Below the pieces are notes generated by a model that saw only the letters and a list, made by a program, of their open reading frames with translations, ran no database searches and was not told where the DNA came from. The position numbers and the translations under genes were made by a program. A stretch of 64,000 nt of DNA from Ochrobactrum sp. CGA5 (GTDB lineage: Bacteria; Pseudomonadota; Alphaproteobacteria; Rhizobiales; Rhizobiaceae): assembly GCF_006345815.1 (NCBI RefSeq), contig NZ_VCIG01000042.1, positions 124,001 to 188,000 of the forward strand, given 5' to 3'. Shown here one piece after another: positions 1 to 7,550 of this stretch (position 1 is the first letter of the stretch; each line of letters starts with the position of its first letter).

Positions 1-17
1 TCTCGGAGCACGCTAAC

Positions 18-42
18 GGAACAATGTAAGGGTTCATTGGTT
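18..42 (+). promoter_or_regulatory. Candidate EcfG-type (general stress sigma) promoter
   Basis: GGAAC at 18-22 and GGTT at 39-42 are separated by 16 bases. This matches the alphaproteobacterial EcfG/RpoE2 consensus (GGAAC, 16-17 bases, CGTT). It sits about 30 bases before the first gene of the operon that ends in the UdgX gene. Assignment is by pattern only. Confidence 0.5.
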
Positions 43-74
43 GGGACAGTCCCTCAGAAACAAGGGAGCCAACG

Positions 75-392
75 ATGAAACGGTCTATTCGAAATCTCGC
101 AGGCGCAGCCTTCTTGCTGCTCGCACCAGCGGCGTTTGCCCAAACTACACCTACTGAAGAACCTCAGACTCCCGCAGTTACCACGCCCGGAGAGAAAAAT
201 CCGAAGGCACCGGTGCCTGGGCAGAACAGTTTTACCGAGGATCAGGCAAAGGAACGCCTGACCGAAGAGGGGTTCAGCAACATTATGAATCTTCAACTCG
301 GCGAAGATGGCATCTGGCGCGCCGAAGCCGCGCGTGACGGTCAGCCTGTCAAAGTTCTTCTCGACTTTCAGGGAAACATCACCACGCAGTGA
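75..392 (+). CDS. Small secreted protein, PepSY-like
   Basis: This encodes 105 residues with a clear N-terminal signal peptide ending at about residue 23 (AAFAQ), then a Pro/Thr-rich linker. The C-terminal 50 residues (ending DFQGNITTQ) resemble a single PepSY-type fold: a helix with Lys-Glu-Arg-Leu, then two strands with Trp-Arg-Ala and Val-Leu-Leu-Asp. The product is probably periplasmic. An AAGGGAG ribosome site precedes the ATG. It is the first gene of a four-gene run (75-1880) behind a candidate stress promoter. Its function is not known; the PepSY resemblance is by eye. Confidence 0.7.
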   Translation: MKRSIRNLAGAAFLLLAPAAFAQTTPTEEPQTPAVTTPGEKNPKAPVPGQNSFTEDQAKERLTEEGFSNIMNLQLGEDGIWRAEAARDGQPVKVLLDFQGNITTQ

Positions 393-427
393 CCGGTTGT
401 AGTCGCAACACCATAAAGGAGATGAAA

Positions 428-1033
428 ATGGCTTATATCACGGGTCTATTCGACAATCACGACGAAGCCGTCGATGCCGTTAGAGCGCTCGAAGAAGCCG
501 GGATTCCGGCTGAAAATATCAGCCTGATTTCGAATAACACAGATGGTCGATATGCAGGCGAGGCCCTGAAGGACGAAGAGAGCGCAGTCACAGGTGCTGA
601 AACCGGCGCCGGTCTTGGTGCAGTAGCAGGCGGTGGTGCCGGGCTGTTGACCGGGCTGGGCCTGCTATCCATACCGGGTGTCGGTCCGGTCGTGGCGGGC
701 GGTTGGCTCACCGCCACACTGGTCGGACTGGTCGGCGGAGCGACTGCCGGCGGCGTCGCAGGCGGTATTGTGGGCGCTCTCGTGGAAACCGGCGTGCCCG
801 AAGAAGAGGCGCAGGCCTATAGCGAAGCCATTCGCCGTGGCAGTACTCTGGTTGCCGTTCGTTGCGATGAGACGGAGCGAGAGAAGGTCGAAGCTATTCT
901 TGATGATTGGGCGCGGGTCAATATCGGCCAAAGACGCGATGCTTATATCGAAGAAGGATGGGAGAGCTTCAATGCGTCGGGCGCGCCCTACACTGCGGAC
1001 GAAATTGAACGCGAACGTCAGCGCTGGGGCTAG
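428..1033 (+). CDS. General stress protein 17M-like membrane protein
   Basis: The N-terminal 40 residues (AYITGLFDNHDEAVDAV, then GIPAENISLIS) match the start of the YflT/17M general-stress domain (PF11181). They are followed by a Gly/Ala-rich hydrophobic stretch at about residues 60-130 that resembles a glycine-zipper membrane segment, then an acidic C-terminal part. The start at 428 is chosen because AAAGGA lies 7 bases upstream; an in-frame ATG at 422 is nearly as good. The gene follows the secreted protein by 35 bases and precedes a small membrane gene by 11, so it is probably co-transcribed. The role is inferred as envelope stress protection. Confidence 0.75.
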   Translation: MAYITGLFDNHDEAVDAVRALEEAGIPAENISLISNNTDGRYAGEALKDEESAVTGAETGAGLGAVAGGGAGLLTGLGLLSIPGVGPVVAGGWLTATLVGLVGGATAGGVAGGIVGALVETGVPEEEAQAYSEAIRRGSTLVAVRCDETEREKVEAILDDWARVNIGQRRDAYIEEGWESFNASGAPYTADEIERERQRWG

Positions 1034-1044
1034 GCGGATTGACT

Positions 1045-1260
1045 ATGAAAGAAGTAGATCCGCGCAAGGCCCGTCAAGGTTTGAATGGACGGCGTATTCT
1101 AATGATACTCATTTCCAGCCTGATACTGGCCGTGATTGTCTGGGGCGCAGTCGAATTTTACGGGAAAATGCGCCCCGGTCGCGGTTTCATGGATGACAAT
1201 AGCAAGCCGCCTGCATCCACGGAATCACAGACGCCGCCTTCGGCAACAGGTCGGCGATGA
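1045..1260 (+). CDS. Small single-pass membrane protein
   Basis: This encodes 71 residues. A basic N-terminus (KEVDPRKARQGLNGRR) is followed by one hydrophobic helix at about residues 18-38 (ILMILISSLILAVIVWGAV) and a short Pro/Ser/Thr-rich tail, which suggests an N-in topology. The ATG at 1045 is preferred over the upstream TTG. The stop overlaps the next start (ATGA at 1257-1260), so it is translationally coupled to the UdgX gene. No family is recognised. Confidence 0.7.
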   Translation: MKEVDPRKARQGLNGRRILMILISSLILAVIVWGAVEFYGKMRPGRGFMDDNSKPPASTESQTPPSATGRR

Positions 1261-1880
1261 CAGTACCAGCAATCACCCGTCGCCAACAGAATCTTGAACA
1301 AGTCTGCGCGGAAGCGCGGACTTGTCGGCGTTGTGAGCTCTATCAAAATGCAACACAGACGGTTTTTGGCGAAGGGCGCACCGGCGCCCGAGTTTTCTTT
1401 GTTGCCGAACAACCTGGCGACAAGGAGGATATTGGAGGAAGGCCCTTGATTGGCCCTGCAGGTCGGCTCTTCGATGCCTGCCTAAACGAAGTCGGTATCA
1501 AACGCGAGCGATGCTATATTACCAATGCGGTAAAACACTTTCGACATACACAGCGCGGTAAAAGACGCATTCACCAGCGCCCGTCAACCAGCCACATTGA
1601 AGCTTGTCGCTGGTGGCTCCAGCAGGAAATTGAACTGGTTGAACCCCACATCATCGTTGCGCTGGGCGCAGTTGCCGCCCGTTCCCTTTTCGGAAAGCCG
1701 ATGAAAATCGCAGCGATACGCGGCATCCCTCTCGAGTTCGAGAACCACCTTATCCTTGTGACGATCCACCCATCCTACCTGCTACGCTTACGTGCCCAGA
1801 GCGGCTTTGATCGCGAACGGGCGATGTTTCTCAAAGAACTGGCCAAAGTCGCGGAGTTCGAGCGCGCCGCCGAAACGTGA
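1257..1880 (+). CDS. udgX: UdgX-type uracil-DNA glycosylase
   Basis: This is a 207-residue member of the family 4-like uracil-DNA glycosylases. Visible features are the CRRC cysteine pair (C23, C26) and later cysteines C86 and C117 suited to a 4Fe-4S cluster, motif A as EQPGDKED (51-58), and the motif HPSYLLR (from 171). A KRRIH insertion at 102-106 is diagnostic of UdgX. In the mycobacterial enzyme the histidine of this loop forms a covalent bond with the abasic sugar after uracil removal; H106 is the equivalent here. The product should act in cytoplasmic DNA repair. It is the last gene of a stress-type operon and overlaps the previous gene by 4 bases. Confidence 0.9.
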   Translation: MTVPAITRRQQNLEQVCAEARTCRRCELYQNATQTVFGEGRTGARVFFVAEQPGDKEDIGGRPLIGPAGRLFDACLNEVGIKRERCYITNAVKHFRHTQRGKRRIHQRPSTSHIEACRWWLQQEIELVEPHIIVALGAVAARSLFGKPMKIAAIRGIPLEFENHLILVTIHPSYLLRLRAQSGFDRERAMFLKELAKVAEFERAAET

Positions 1881-1902
1881 AGTTTATTACAGTCGTTTTC
1901 CC

Positions 1903-1927
1903 GGAACATCATTTGCTCTGTCTTGTT
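1903..1927 (+). promoter_or_regulatory. Candidate EcfG-type promoter
   Basis: GGAAC at 1903-1907, 16 bases, then TGTT at 1924-1927. It lies about 70 bases before the KGG-repeat gene at 1998. Confidence 0.5.
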
Positions 1928-1997
1928 AGGCTTATGTCACGCGCGACAAATTCCACTCCCAACAATCAATGGTCTAAAACCACTGAAAGGAAAGAGA

Positions 1998-2186
1998 ATG
2001 GCACAGAACCACACGCAAGGTGGCACACACGAACAACACGTGAAAGCCGGCCAGCAAAGCCACAAGAACGATGGCAAGCATGCGAGCAGCGGAGGCGGCG
2101 ACAAGCAACAGCAGCAGACGTCTTCCCGTGGGGGAACCCATGAGCAGCATGTAAAGGCAGGTCAACAGAGCCATAAGAATTCGTAA
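1998..2186 (+). CDS. KGG-repeat (stress-induced) small protein
   Basis: This encodes 62 residues, extremely hydrophilic and rich in Gly, His, Gln and Lys. A motif of about 15 residues, GGTHEQHVKAGQQSHKN, occurs twice, at the N- and C-terminal ends. It resembles the KGG stress-induced acidophilic repeat (PF10685) of plant and bacterial desiccation proteins. The ATG at 1998 follows GAAAGGAAAG. A candidate EcfG promoter lies just upstream and a hairpin terminator just downstream, so it is monocistronic. The protein is probably disordered; a protective role is inferred from the family. Confidence 0.8.
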   Translation: MAQNHTQGGTHEQHVKAGQQSHKNDGKHASSGGGDKQQQQTSSRGGTHEQHVKAGQQSHKNS

Positions 2187-2190
2187 TTCA

Positions 2191-2213
2191 AAGGGGCGGC
2201 CTTGTGCCGCCCC
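2191..2213 (+). terminator. Hairpin terminator after KGG gene
   Basis: A 7-bp perfect GC stem (GGGGCGG with CCGCCCC) with a short loop lies directly behind the stop codon. It has only a weak T-tract (ATTCT). Confidence 0.5.
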
Positions 2214-2252
2214 ATTCTCAAACCGGACTTTTGTTCGGAAAGGCTAAGACGA

Positions 2253-2755
2253 TGTCTTTCAAGCCAAATCCCGACTACATGCTGGAGCCAGAACATCTCG
2301 TTGAGATGATACCGGCTTTGCGCGCGTTTTCCCGCACATTTTACCGTCAGAAAGAAGATGCTGAGGATCTTGTTCAGGAAACATTGCTGAAAGCACTGGC
2401 CAATCGAGAAAAATACGTTCCCTATTCGCCCCTGAAATCCTGGCTTTTCACCATCATGCGCAACACGTTCTGCACGCGTATTCGCATCCAGAACCGTGAA
2501 GCACCGGGCGTGAGCGAGTGCGTTTCACCCATAGCTTCAGTCAAAGCATCGCAGGAGCTGACGCTCGAGGCGCACGACGTGCAAACAGCAATTGAAACCT
2601 TGCCTCACAAATATCGCCGCGTTTTGGCATTGGTAGTGTTGGAGGGCAAAAGCTATGAACGAACGGCCCAGCTTTGCGATTGCTCGATCGGAACGGTGAA
2701 AAGCCGCCTGCATCGCGCTCGTCATAAGCTCCACGATATCGTGGGACGCGCCTAG
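2253..2755 (+). CDS. ECF-type RNA polymerase sigma factor
   Basis: This encodes 166 residues with both ECF core regions. Sigma region 2 includes DAEDLVQETLLKAL and LKSWLFTIMRN; region 4 includes ALVVLEGKSYERTAQLCDCSIGTVKSRLHRARHKL with its helix-turn-helix. No C-terminal extension is seen. The start at 2253 is preferred over an earlier TTG-type start. It is closely related to the second sigma gene at 6835-7335 (shared VPY..LKSWLFTIM and FCTRI segments), so the two are paralogs. No anti-sigma gene is adjacent. It is followed directly by a receiver-domain gene. Confidence 0.9.
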
Positions 2756-2887
2756 ATGATGTTATCCAGGCATTTGCATTCGCAAAATCGCGTTGTGGTT
2801 CGTGATGTGAAATCAGCACGAGACATCTTGTCATTCGGTTTCAGACATGGCCAACTGTTTGTAATGATTAGATCTAGCGATGATACA

Positions 2888-3256
2888 ATGCGTTTATTCT
2901 CAGGAAAGCGCATTTTGGTTTTTGAAGATGGTTTTCTGCTTTCAGAGGAAGCAGGAGCCTGTCTGACGAAGGCTGGCGCTGTCGTTCTCGGTCCGGTAAA
3001 CACGGCTTATCAAGCACTGTATTATCTGGAACGTGGGAGGGTAGACGCTGTTGTTATGGATGTCACTCTGGAACCGGAAGCGGTGCTTCCGGTTGTCGCC
3101 GAACTGGAACAGAGCGCCATACCCTTCATATTCGCCCTATCAGACAACCCCATCCTGGACAGCCTGGGCTTCGCAGGATTTGTACTCAGCGCGCGCCACA
3201 GAGACCTATCCACAATAGCGGAAGCATTGTTTCTTCATCGTAACGTGGGACATTAA
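2888..3256 (+). CDS. Receiver-domain-like protein
   Basis: About 122 residues resemble a lone response-regulator receiver domain: a hydrophobic strand and acidic pair (RILVFEDGF), the likely phosphoacceptor Asp in VVMDVTLE, and alternating strands and helices to the end. The conserved C-terminal Lys-Pro is not evident (FVLSARHRDLS), so signalling may be non-canonical. The frame is open back to 2756, directly after the sigma stop codon, so a longer, translationally coupled product is possible. The family start is the reason for choosing 2888. Confidence 0.6.
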   Translation: MRLFSGKRILVFEDGFLLSEEAGACLTKAGAVVLGPVNTAYQALYYLERGRVDAVVMDVTLEPEAVLPVVAELEQSAIPFIFALSDNPILDSLGFAGFVLSARHRDLSTIAEALFLHRNVGH

Positions 3257-3311
3257 TAATCCTCCCAAATCGATTGATCACTGTTTCTCCTTCAAATGCT
3301 TCTGAACGCCT

Positions 3312-3336
3312 GGAACAAGCAGCGTATTTCGTTGTT
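3312..3336 (+). promoter_or_regulatory. Candidate EcfG-type promoter
   Basis: GGAAC at 3312-3316, 16 bases, TGTT at 3333-3336. It lies 35 bases before the SDR gene start. Confidence 0.5.
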
Positions 3337-3370
3337 AGGGCGACAGGGTGAAAAGGAAGGACAAGCCGAT

Positions 3371-4231
3371 ATGGAAAGCCAATATCCCAAGCCACCATTC
3401 GAAACAAAGCAGCAACCGATGCCGGGCATAACCAATAAGATGAATCCGAAACCGGATCACGGCGAAACAACCTATAGCGGTTCGGGGAAACTGAAGGGGT
3501 TGAGGGCAATCATTACTGGAGGAGACAGCGGCATTGGTCGTGCGGTTGCGATTGCATTTGCACGGGAAGGCGCGGATATCCTGATTGCTTATCTGGAAGA
3601 GGATGAGGATGCACTGGAAACCAAAGCGCTTATCGAGAAAGACGGTCGAAAAGCCGTCTTGATGAAATGCGATATCCAGCATGCCCAAACCTGTCGCGAC
3701 CTGATTGATCGTGCGGTAGGCGAACTAGGCGGAATCGATATTCTGGTGAACAACGCCGCTCATCAGGCAAGTTTCACCGAACTCGGTCATATCAGCGACG
3801 AAGAATGGGAGCTAACATTTCGCGTCAATATTCATGCGATGTTTTATCTGACAAAAGCGGCCCTTTCTCATATGAGACCCGGCGCTGCGATCATCAATAC
3901 GGCTTCCATCAATTCAGATATGCCGAATCCAACTCTTCTGGCCTATGCGACGACAAAGGGTGCGATCCAGAATTTTACCGCTGGGTTGGCCCAGCTTCTT
4001 GCAGAAAAGGGAATCCGTGCCAATGCGGTCGCGCCCGGCCCGGTTTGGACCCCACTCATACCGTCGACCCTTCCTGAGGAGGCGGTACGGAATTTTGGCA
4101 AACAGACGCCAATGAAAAGACCGGCCCAACCAGCGGAACTCGCTTCCGCATATGTCATGCTGGCAGACCCGCTATCGAGTTTCACGTCCGGCGCTACAAT
4201 AGCAGTCACTGGCGGCAAGCCGATTTTGTGA
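3371..4231 (+). CDS. SDR-family oxidoreductase (YghA/YdaD-like)
   Basis: This encodes 286 residues. After a polar N-terminal extension typical of the YghA/YdaD branch (QYPKPPFETKQQPMPG), the Rossmann signature TGGDSGIGRA binds NAD(P). The NNAA motif follows, then the catalytic Ser in NTASINS and the YxxxK pair in LAYATTKGA. The substrate is unknown; relatives are annotated as glucose or ribitol dehydrogenases and are often stress-induced. An AAGGAAGG ribosome site fixes the start at 3371. A candidate EcfG promoter immediately upstream fits stress control. Confidence 0.85.
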   Translation: MESQYPKPPFETKQQPMPGITNKMNPKPDHGETTYSGSGKLKGLRAIITGGDSGIGRAVAIAFAREGADILIAYLEEDEDALETKALIEKDGRKAVLMKCDIQHAQTCRDLIDRAVGELGGIDILVNNAAHQASFTELGHISDEEWELTFRVNIHAMFYLTKAALSHMRPGAAIINTASINSDMPNPTLLAYATTKGAIQNFTAGLAQLLAEKGIRANAVAPGPVWTPLIPSTLPEEAVRNFGKQTPMKRPAQPAELASAYVMLADPLSSFTSGATIAVTGGKPIL

Positions 4232-4272
4232 TGCGTACTCGTTCGCTTTGCGGCCATGGCTCCATTGCATTG

Positions 4273-4716
4273 TTATTTTCGTGGATCAATCAGCGCTATG
4301 CCGAATTCCGGTCGATAGGTCCGCTCCATAGTGCTGGTATTTTCCTTAATCATTACTTCGAGCGTCGGCCGCACCAAGGCTTCAATCAGGTGCCCGCCTT
4401 TCGCCTCACCGTTACGCATTCCCAAAACCACATGCAAATGAAGAATCGGACTGCCTTCTTCGCCCTGAGCGCAATCACCCAGCAAGCTGAGTACCTCGCA
4501 CTGCTCGTCAAGTTCGACCCGGTGATAGTCTTGTCGCTCAAGGTCGAAAAATCCAAGCGTAGCGCGTCGGAAAGCTCCAATCGCGGTCACCGAGGCTGCC
4601 GTTAAATCCCTTTTCTGGACAAATCGGGTAAGTGTCGCGACCACCGCTTCTTCCGGAGCGAGAATGACGACGAAGATCCGCTGCCCCGCTCCTTCTCCCA
4701 ACAATTTGAATTGCAT
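4273..4716 (-). CDS. PCC (DUF296) domain protein
   Basis: This encodes 147 residues that are almost entirely a plants-and-prokaryotes-conserved domain. The signature is GSPILHLHVVLGMRNGEAKGGHLIEALVRPTLEVMI at about residues 88-123, with clustered histidines that often bind metal. In plants the domain sits in AT-hook DNA-binding proteins; bacterial single-domain versions form trimers of unclear function. GGAGG lies 10 bases before the ATG. It is divergent from the Crp/Fnr gene at 4939, and their shared upstream region carries one of the three 14-bp palindromes. Confidence 0.8.
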   Translation of the reverse strand: MQFKLLGEGAGQRIFVVILAPEEAVVATLTRFVQKRDLTAASVTAIGAFRRATLGFFDLERQDYHRVELDEQCEVLSLLGDCAQGEEGSPILHLHVVLGMRNGEAKGGHLIEALVRPTLEVMIKENTSTMERTYRPEFGIALIDPRK

Positions 4717-4822
4717 TATCTGTGCCTCCTGTTTTCGGGTTTTGAAGATGCAACCAATAGCGGGACAAAAAGTTTCAGCTTGCCGTCAAAGGAAAATTCG
4801 GTCGCAACTCATTTCCAGATTT

Positions 4823-4836
4823 GTCCGCTACCGTAC
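4823..4836. promoter_or_regulatory. 14-bp palindromic operator candidate, copy A
   Basis: GTCCGCTACCGTAC (its complement reads GTACGGTAGCGGAC) lies in the divergent region between the PCC-domain gene and the first Crp/Fnr gene. Two related copies occur at 6464 and 7403. Confidence 0.45.
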
Positions 4837-4938
4837 CAAAAATCATTTGCCGGATCAGAGTGTTATAGAACCCCAACCGTCAAAGAGAGTTGGGGGGCAC
4901 AACGGCGAATAGCTGGTACTTTGCCCGAAGTAGCACAG

Positions 4939-5649
4939 ATGTACGACGAATCTAAACTGCACAACCGCCTGTTGAAGAGCCTGCCTCCAGATATTCTCAA
5001 TAGTATTTGTTCGTCCCTGGAACCTGTCACGCTTGAGCGTGGTCAAGTTATTGTCAGGGCCAATCAATCGATCGACTATCTATACTTTCTTTGCGGCGGG
5101 ATCAGTTCGGTCATCGCCGTATCGACCAGAGGTCAGCTGGCAGAGGCTGGCATGGTCGGACGCGAAGGGTTTTCACCAACGTCAGGAGCGGTTGGCGCTA
5201 CAACCAGCATTCATGAAATTATCATGCAAGTCAGCGGCTATGGTCATCGGATTGCCGTCAGTGCTGCACGAGAGGAAATTAATCGCAACAGCGTGTTTGC
5301 CAGTTTGTTGGCCCGTTACATTCAGACTTTTGCCTCACAGGTTTCTTATACTGTCTGGGCCAACGTAAACTTGCATGTTCACGAGCGGCTGGCGCGCTGG
5401 CTCTTGATGTCACATGATCGTGTTGACGGGGATGAAATTATCCTGACCCACGACTTCATCGCTCTCATGCTCGGTGTAAGACGCCCCAGCATTACGACAG
5501 GACTTCACCTACTGGAAGGCAAAAAACTGGTGCGATCAGAGCGAGGCCGCATCACAATACGTGACCGTAGGGGTCTCGAAGAATTTGCTGGCGAAGCCTA
5601 CGGAAAACCCGAAGAAGAATATAGCCAGCTCTTCGGCGCTCAAAACTAG
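4939..5649 (+). CDS. Crp/Fnr-family transcriptional regulator 1
   Basis: This encodes 236 residues. A cyclic-nucleotide-binding-like beta-barrel covers about residues 20-120 and a winged helix (LTHDFIALMLGVRRPSITTGLHLLEGKKLVRSERGRITI) covers about 165-205. The Cys residues of an Fe-S Fnr are absent, as is a clear cAMP-contact Arg-Ser motif, so the ligand is unknown. The ATG at 4939 fits the family start. It ends tail to tail with its paralog at 5646-6377 (4-base overlap of the stop ends). Their aligned middles (ERLARWLLM/QRLARWLLM) show an old duplication. Confidence 0.85.
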   Translation: MYDESKLHNRLLKSLPPDILNSICSSLEPVTLERGQVIVRANQSIDYLYFLCGGISSVIAVSTRGQLAEAGMVGREGFSPTSGAVGATTSIHEIIMQVSGYGHRIAVSAAREEINRNSVFASLLARYIQTFASQVSYTVWANVNLHVHERLARWLLMSHDRVDGDEIILTHDFIALMLGVRRPSITTGLHLLEGKKLVRSERGRITIRDRRGLEEFAGEAYGKPEEEYSQLFGAQN

Positions 5650-6377
5650 ACGTCACCGAGAGGTTCAAATCCCTGCATCAGCCGCACGTATTCCTTTTCC
5701 GGCCAGCCATAGGCATCTCGAGCATAGCGTTCCAGCCCGTGACGATTACGAACAAAGACAACTCCTCGTTCAGACTTGATCAAGCCCAATCCTTCAAGAA
5801 CATGAAGAGAATTCGTGACACTTGGCCGACGAACTGCAAGCATTATCGACAGGAACTCGTGAGTGATTGCTATTTCTTTGCCTAATATTCGGTCATCACA
5901 CATCAGCAACCATCGGGCCAATCGTTGCGTGACTTCATGAATGGCATTCGAGACGGCGGTATAGGCAAGCTGAACGGAAAACGCCTCGATAGAGCGGATC
6001 ATGATCCTGGAAAAACTGCGGCTTTCGTCCATCCACCGCCGAAACTTCTCATAAGGCATTTCATAACCTTGCGCAGCAACCTGAACCAGGACGTCATAAG
6101 AACTGTTTTCGACACCAGCGATTGCAGACGTTGGAATATACCCATCGAAGCCGAAAATTCCCGCTTCTGCACGTTTTCCTTCGGCGGTCGTCACAATAAC
6201 CGAGCCGATACCTGTCGTAAGAAAATAAACTTTCGCGATCGGTTTCCCCGTTTCTGCAAGCACCGTCCCACGCGGAAGTTCCACATAAGTAGTTTCCTGG
6301 ATAAGGGCTTCATAATCGGAGGGCGGAAGCAAAGCCAAAAGTTTGTTAGCAATGGCATTCTGTGGAGGAAACGGCAT
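5646..6377 (-). CDS. Crp/Fnr-family transcriptional regulator 2
   Basis: This encodes 243 residues, paralogous to the convergent gene at 4939-5649 along its whole length. It has a cNMP-binding-like barrel (about residues 25-130) and a C-terminal winged helix (ITHEFLSIMLAVRRPSVTNSLHVLEGLGLIKSERG). No Fe-S cysteines are seen. GAGG precedes the ATG. A candidate EcfG promoter lies 34-58 bases upstream and a copy of the 14-bp palindrome about 90 bases upstream, so stress induction and auto- or cross-regulation are both plausible. Confidence 0.85.
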   Translation of the reverse strand: MPFPPQNAIANKLLALLPPSDYEALIQETTYVELPRGTVLAETGKPIAKVYFLTTGIGSVIVTTAEGKRAEAGIFGFDGYIPTSAIAGVENSSYDVLVQVAAQGYEMPYEKFRRWMDESRSFSRIMIRSIEAFSVQLAYTAVSNAIHEVTQRLARWLLMCDDRILGKEIAITHEFLSIMLAVRRPSVTNSLHVLEGLGLIKSERGVVFVRNRHGLERYARDAYGWPEKEYVRLMQGFEPLGDV

Positions 6378-6410
6378 TTCGTGAACCTCATTCCATCATC
6401 ATGAAGTGGA

Positions 6411-6435
6411 AACACGCGGAAGGATGGTTGGTTCC
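6411..6435 (-). promoter_or_regulatory. Candidate EcfG-type promoter
   Basis: On the minus strand GGAAC (6435-6431), 16 bases, TGTT (6414-6411). It is directly upstream of the second Crp/Fnr gene. Confidence 0.5.
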
Positions 6436-6463
6436 GAGAAGCGATCGGTAAACGCTTTTTTCG

Positions 6464-6477
6464 GTACGCTACCGCAC
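6464..6477. promoter_or_regulatory. 14-bp palindromic operator candidate, copy B
   Basis: GTACGCTACCGCAC lies between the second Crp/Fnr gene (minus strand) and the small gene at 6561 (plus strand). It is related to copies A and C. Confidence 0.45.
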
Positions 6478-6560
6478 CAATGCGAAAGAACAGGTTTTAA
6501 GACTATCTAAGTCCGGTAAACGGCGTATCGTTGAAGCTTCGTTTCTTGATGGAGGCTGAC

Positions 6561-6833
6561 ATGCCGTTATTTAATGAAGCCAGCAGAATTTACTCATCAG
6601 CTGAAGTTAATTTCATGCGTAGTTGCTTTGCTCAATCTGCAATAATTCTCGAAGAAAGTGACCGTGCTTATTCGGCCACTGAGCTCGCAGAGTGCATAAT
6701 ACGACTATATGAAAGCGGCTTGCGTGATCTTAATTACATTTCAGAGCTAGCTGCAAGGCTCGCTCACTCACGATTTGAGATCCGGCATCACGATTTCGCG
6801 GCCAACACCAATCACTCGCAGAAATTCGTTTAA
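6561..6833 (+). CDS. Small conserved-looking hypothetical protein
   Basis: This encodes 90 residues with no recognised family. It is mostly helical by composition, mildly acidic in the first half, and ends in a His-rich tail (RHHDFAANTNHSQ). GGAGG lies 5 bases before the ATG at 6561, and this decides the start over an upstream ATG at 6549. It stops one base short of the converging sigma-factor gene and is divergent from the second Crp/Fnr gene, so it belongs to the same regulatory neighbourhood. Confidence 0.6.
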   Translation: MPLFNEASRIYSSAEVNFMRSCFAQSAIILEESDRAYSATELAECIIRLYESGLRDLNYISELAARLAHSRFEIRHHDFAANTNHSQKFV

Positions 6834-6834
6834 G

Positions 6835-7335
6835 CTATCGTTTCCGAAGACTCTTTTCAGCCGGATACAAGTCGCTTTCGAGTTGCGCTCTTGCTCTGTT
6901 AAGCCTGCTCTTGATCGTTCCGACCGTGCAGCCCGCCGCCATCGCAGCCTTTTCGTAACTCAGCCCGCGAAATATCACTAGGTCAAGAACGCTCTTATGT
7001 GCCGGCGACAGTTTACAGAAAGCCTCCCCGACATCCTGCAATTCCATGGCCCAATCCTGCGATGGGTTGATTGTTAGTCCCTCCCGATCCTCAATTGCAT
7101 CTTCGCGGCGGGATATCTTGATCCTGGTGCAGAAAATGTTCTTCATGATGGTGAACAGCCAGGATTTGAGCGATCCATAGGGGACGAACTTATCGCGATT
7201 GCACAGAGCTTTTAATAGCGTTTCCTGAACAAGGTCCTCTACGTCGGAACGCTGATGGTACATCGTTCTGGCGAACTGATGAAGCGCAGGTCCAAGTGCC
7301 AGCAACTCTTCTTCGAACTCGGATATCGAGGGCAT
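6835..7335 (-). CDS. ECF-type sigma factor, paralog
   Basis: This encodes 166 residues. Region 2 (DVEDLVQETLLKAL, LKSWLFTIMKNIFCTRIKI) and region 4 (LVIFRGLSYEKAAMAAGCTVGTIKSRLNRARAQL) are complete. The start at 7335 is fixed by GGAGGAGA 4-11 bases upstream; the open frame runs further but without a ribosome site. It is the same length and shares about half its residues, by eye, with the sigma factor at 2253-2755. Its promoter region has the most symmetric copy of the 14-bp palindrome (7403-7416). No anti-sigma factor is adjacent. Confidence 0.9.
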   Translation of the reverse strand: MPSISEFEEELLALGPALHQFARTMYHQRSDVEDLVQETLLKALCNRDKFVPYGSLKSWLFTIMKNIFCTRIKISRREDAIEDREGLTINPSQDWAMELQDVGEAFCKLSPAHKSVLDLVIFRGLSYEKAAMAAGCTVGTIKSRLNRARAQLESDLYPAEKSLRKR

Positions 7336-7402
7336 GTGTCTCCTCCTTCCCCAGGTAAAGTAAGGCCCAGTCAGCCAGTTAGTTCCTCCGCAAGGTCTGT
7401 CT

Positions 7403-7416
7403 GTACGATAGCGTAC
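7403..7416. promoter_or_regulatory. 14-bp palindromic operator candidate, copy C
   Basis: GTACGATAGCGTAC has perfect 5-bp outer arms (GTACG/CGTAC). It lies about 70 bases upstream of the minus-strand sigma gene. Confidence 0.45.
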
Positions 7417-7499
7417 GGTTGTGAAGCGGAGCGCGATGAGCGTGGGAACCAGCCGTATTCGGCTTCGCCTCGTCGCTGAAACCCCGGGAATTTCAATCT

Positions 7500-7524
7500 G
7501 GAACGAAAGCAATTCTGGCTGGTT
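7500..7524 (+). promoter_or_regulatory. Candidate EcfG-type promoter
   Basis: GGAAC at 7500-7504, 16 bases, GGTT at 7521-7524. It lies 27 bases before the gene at 7551. Confidence 0.5.
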
Positions 7525-7550
7525 CGGCATATTTGGCAGGAGTTTGGCAA

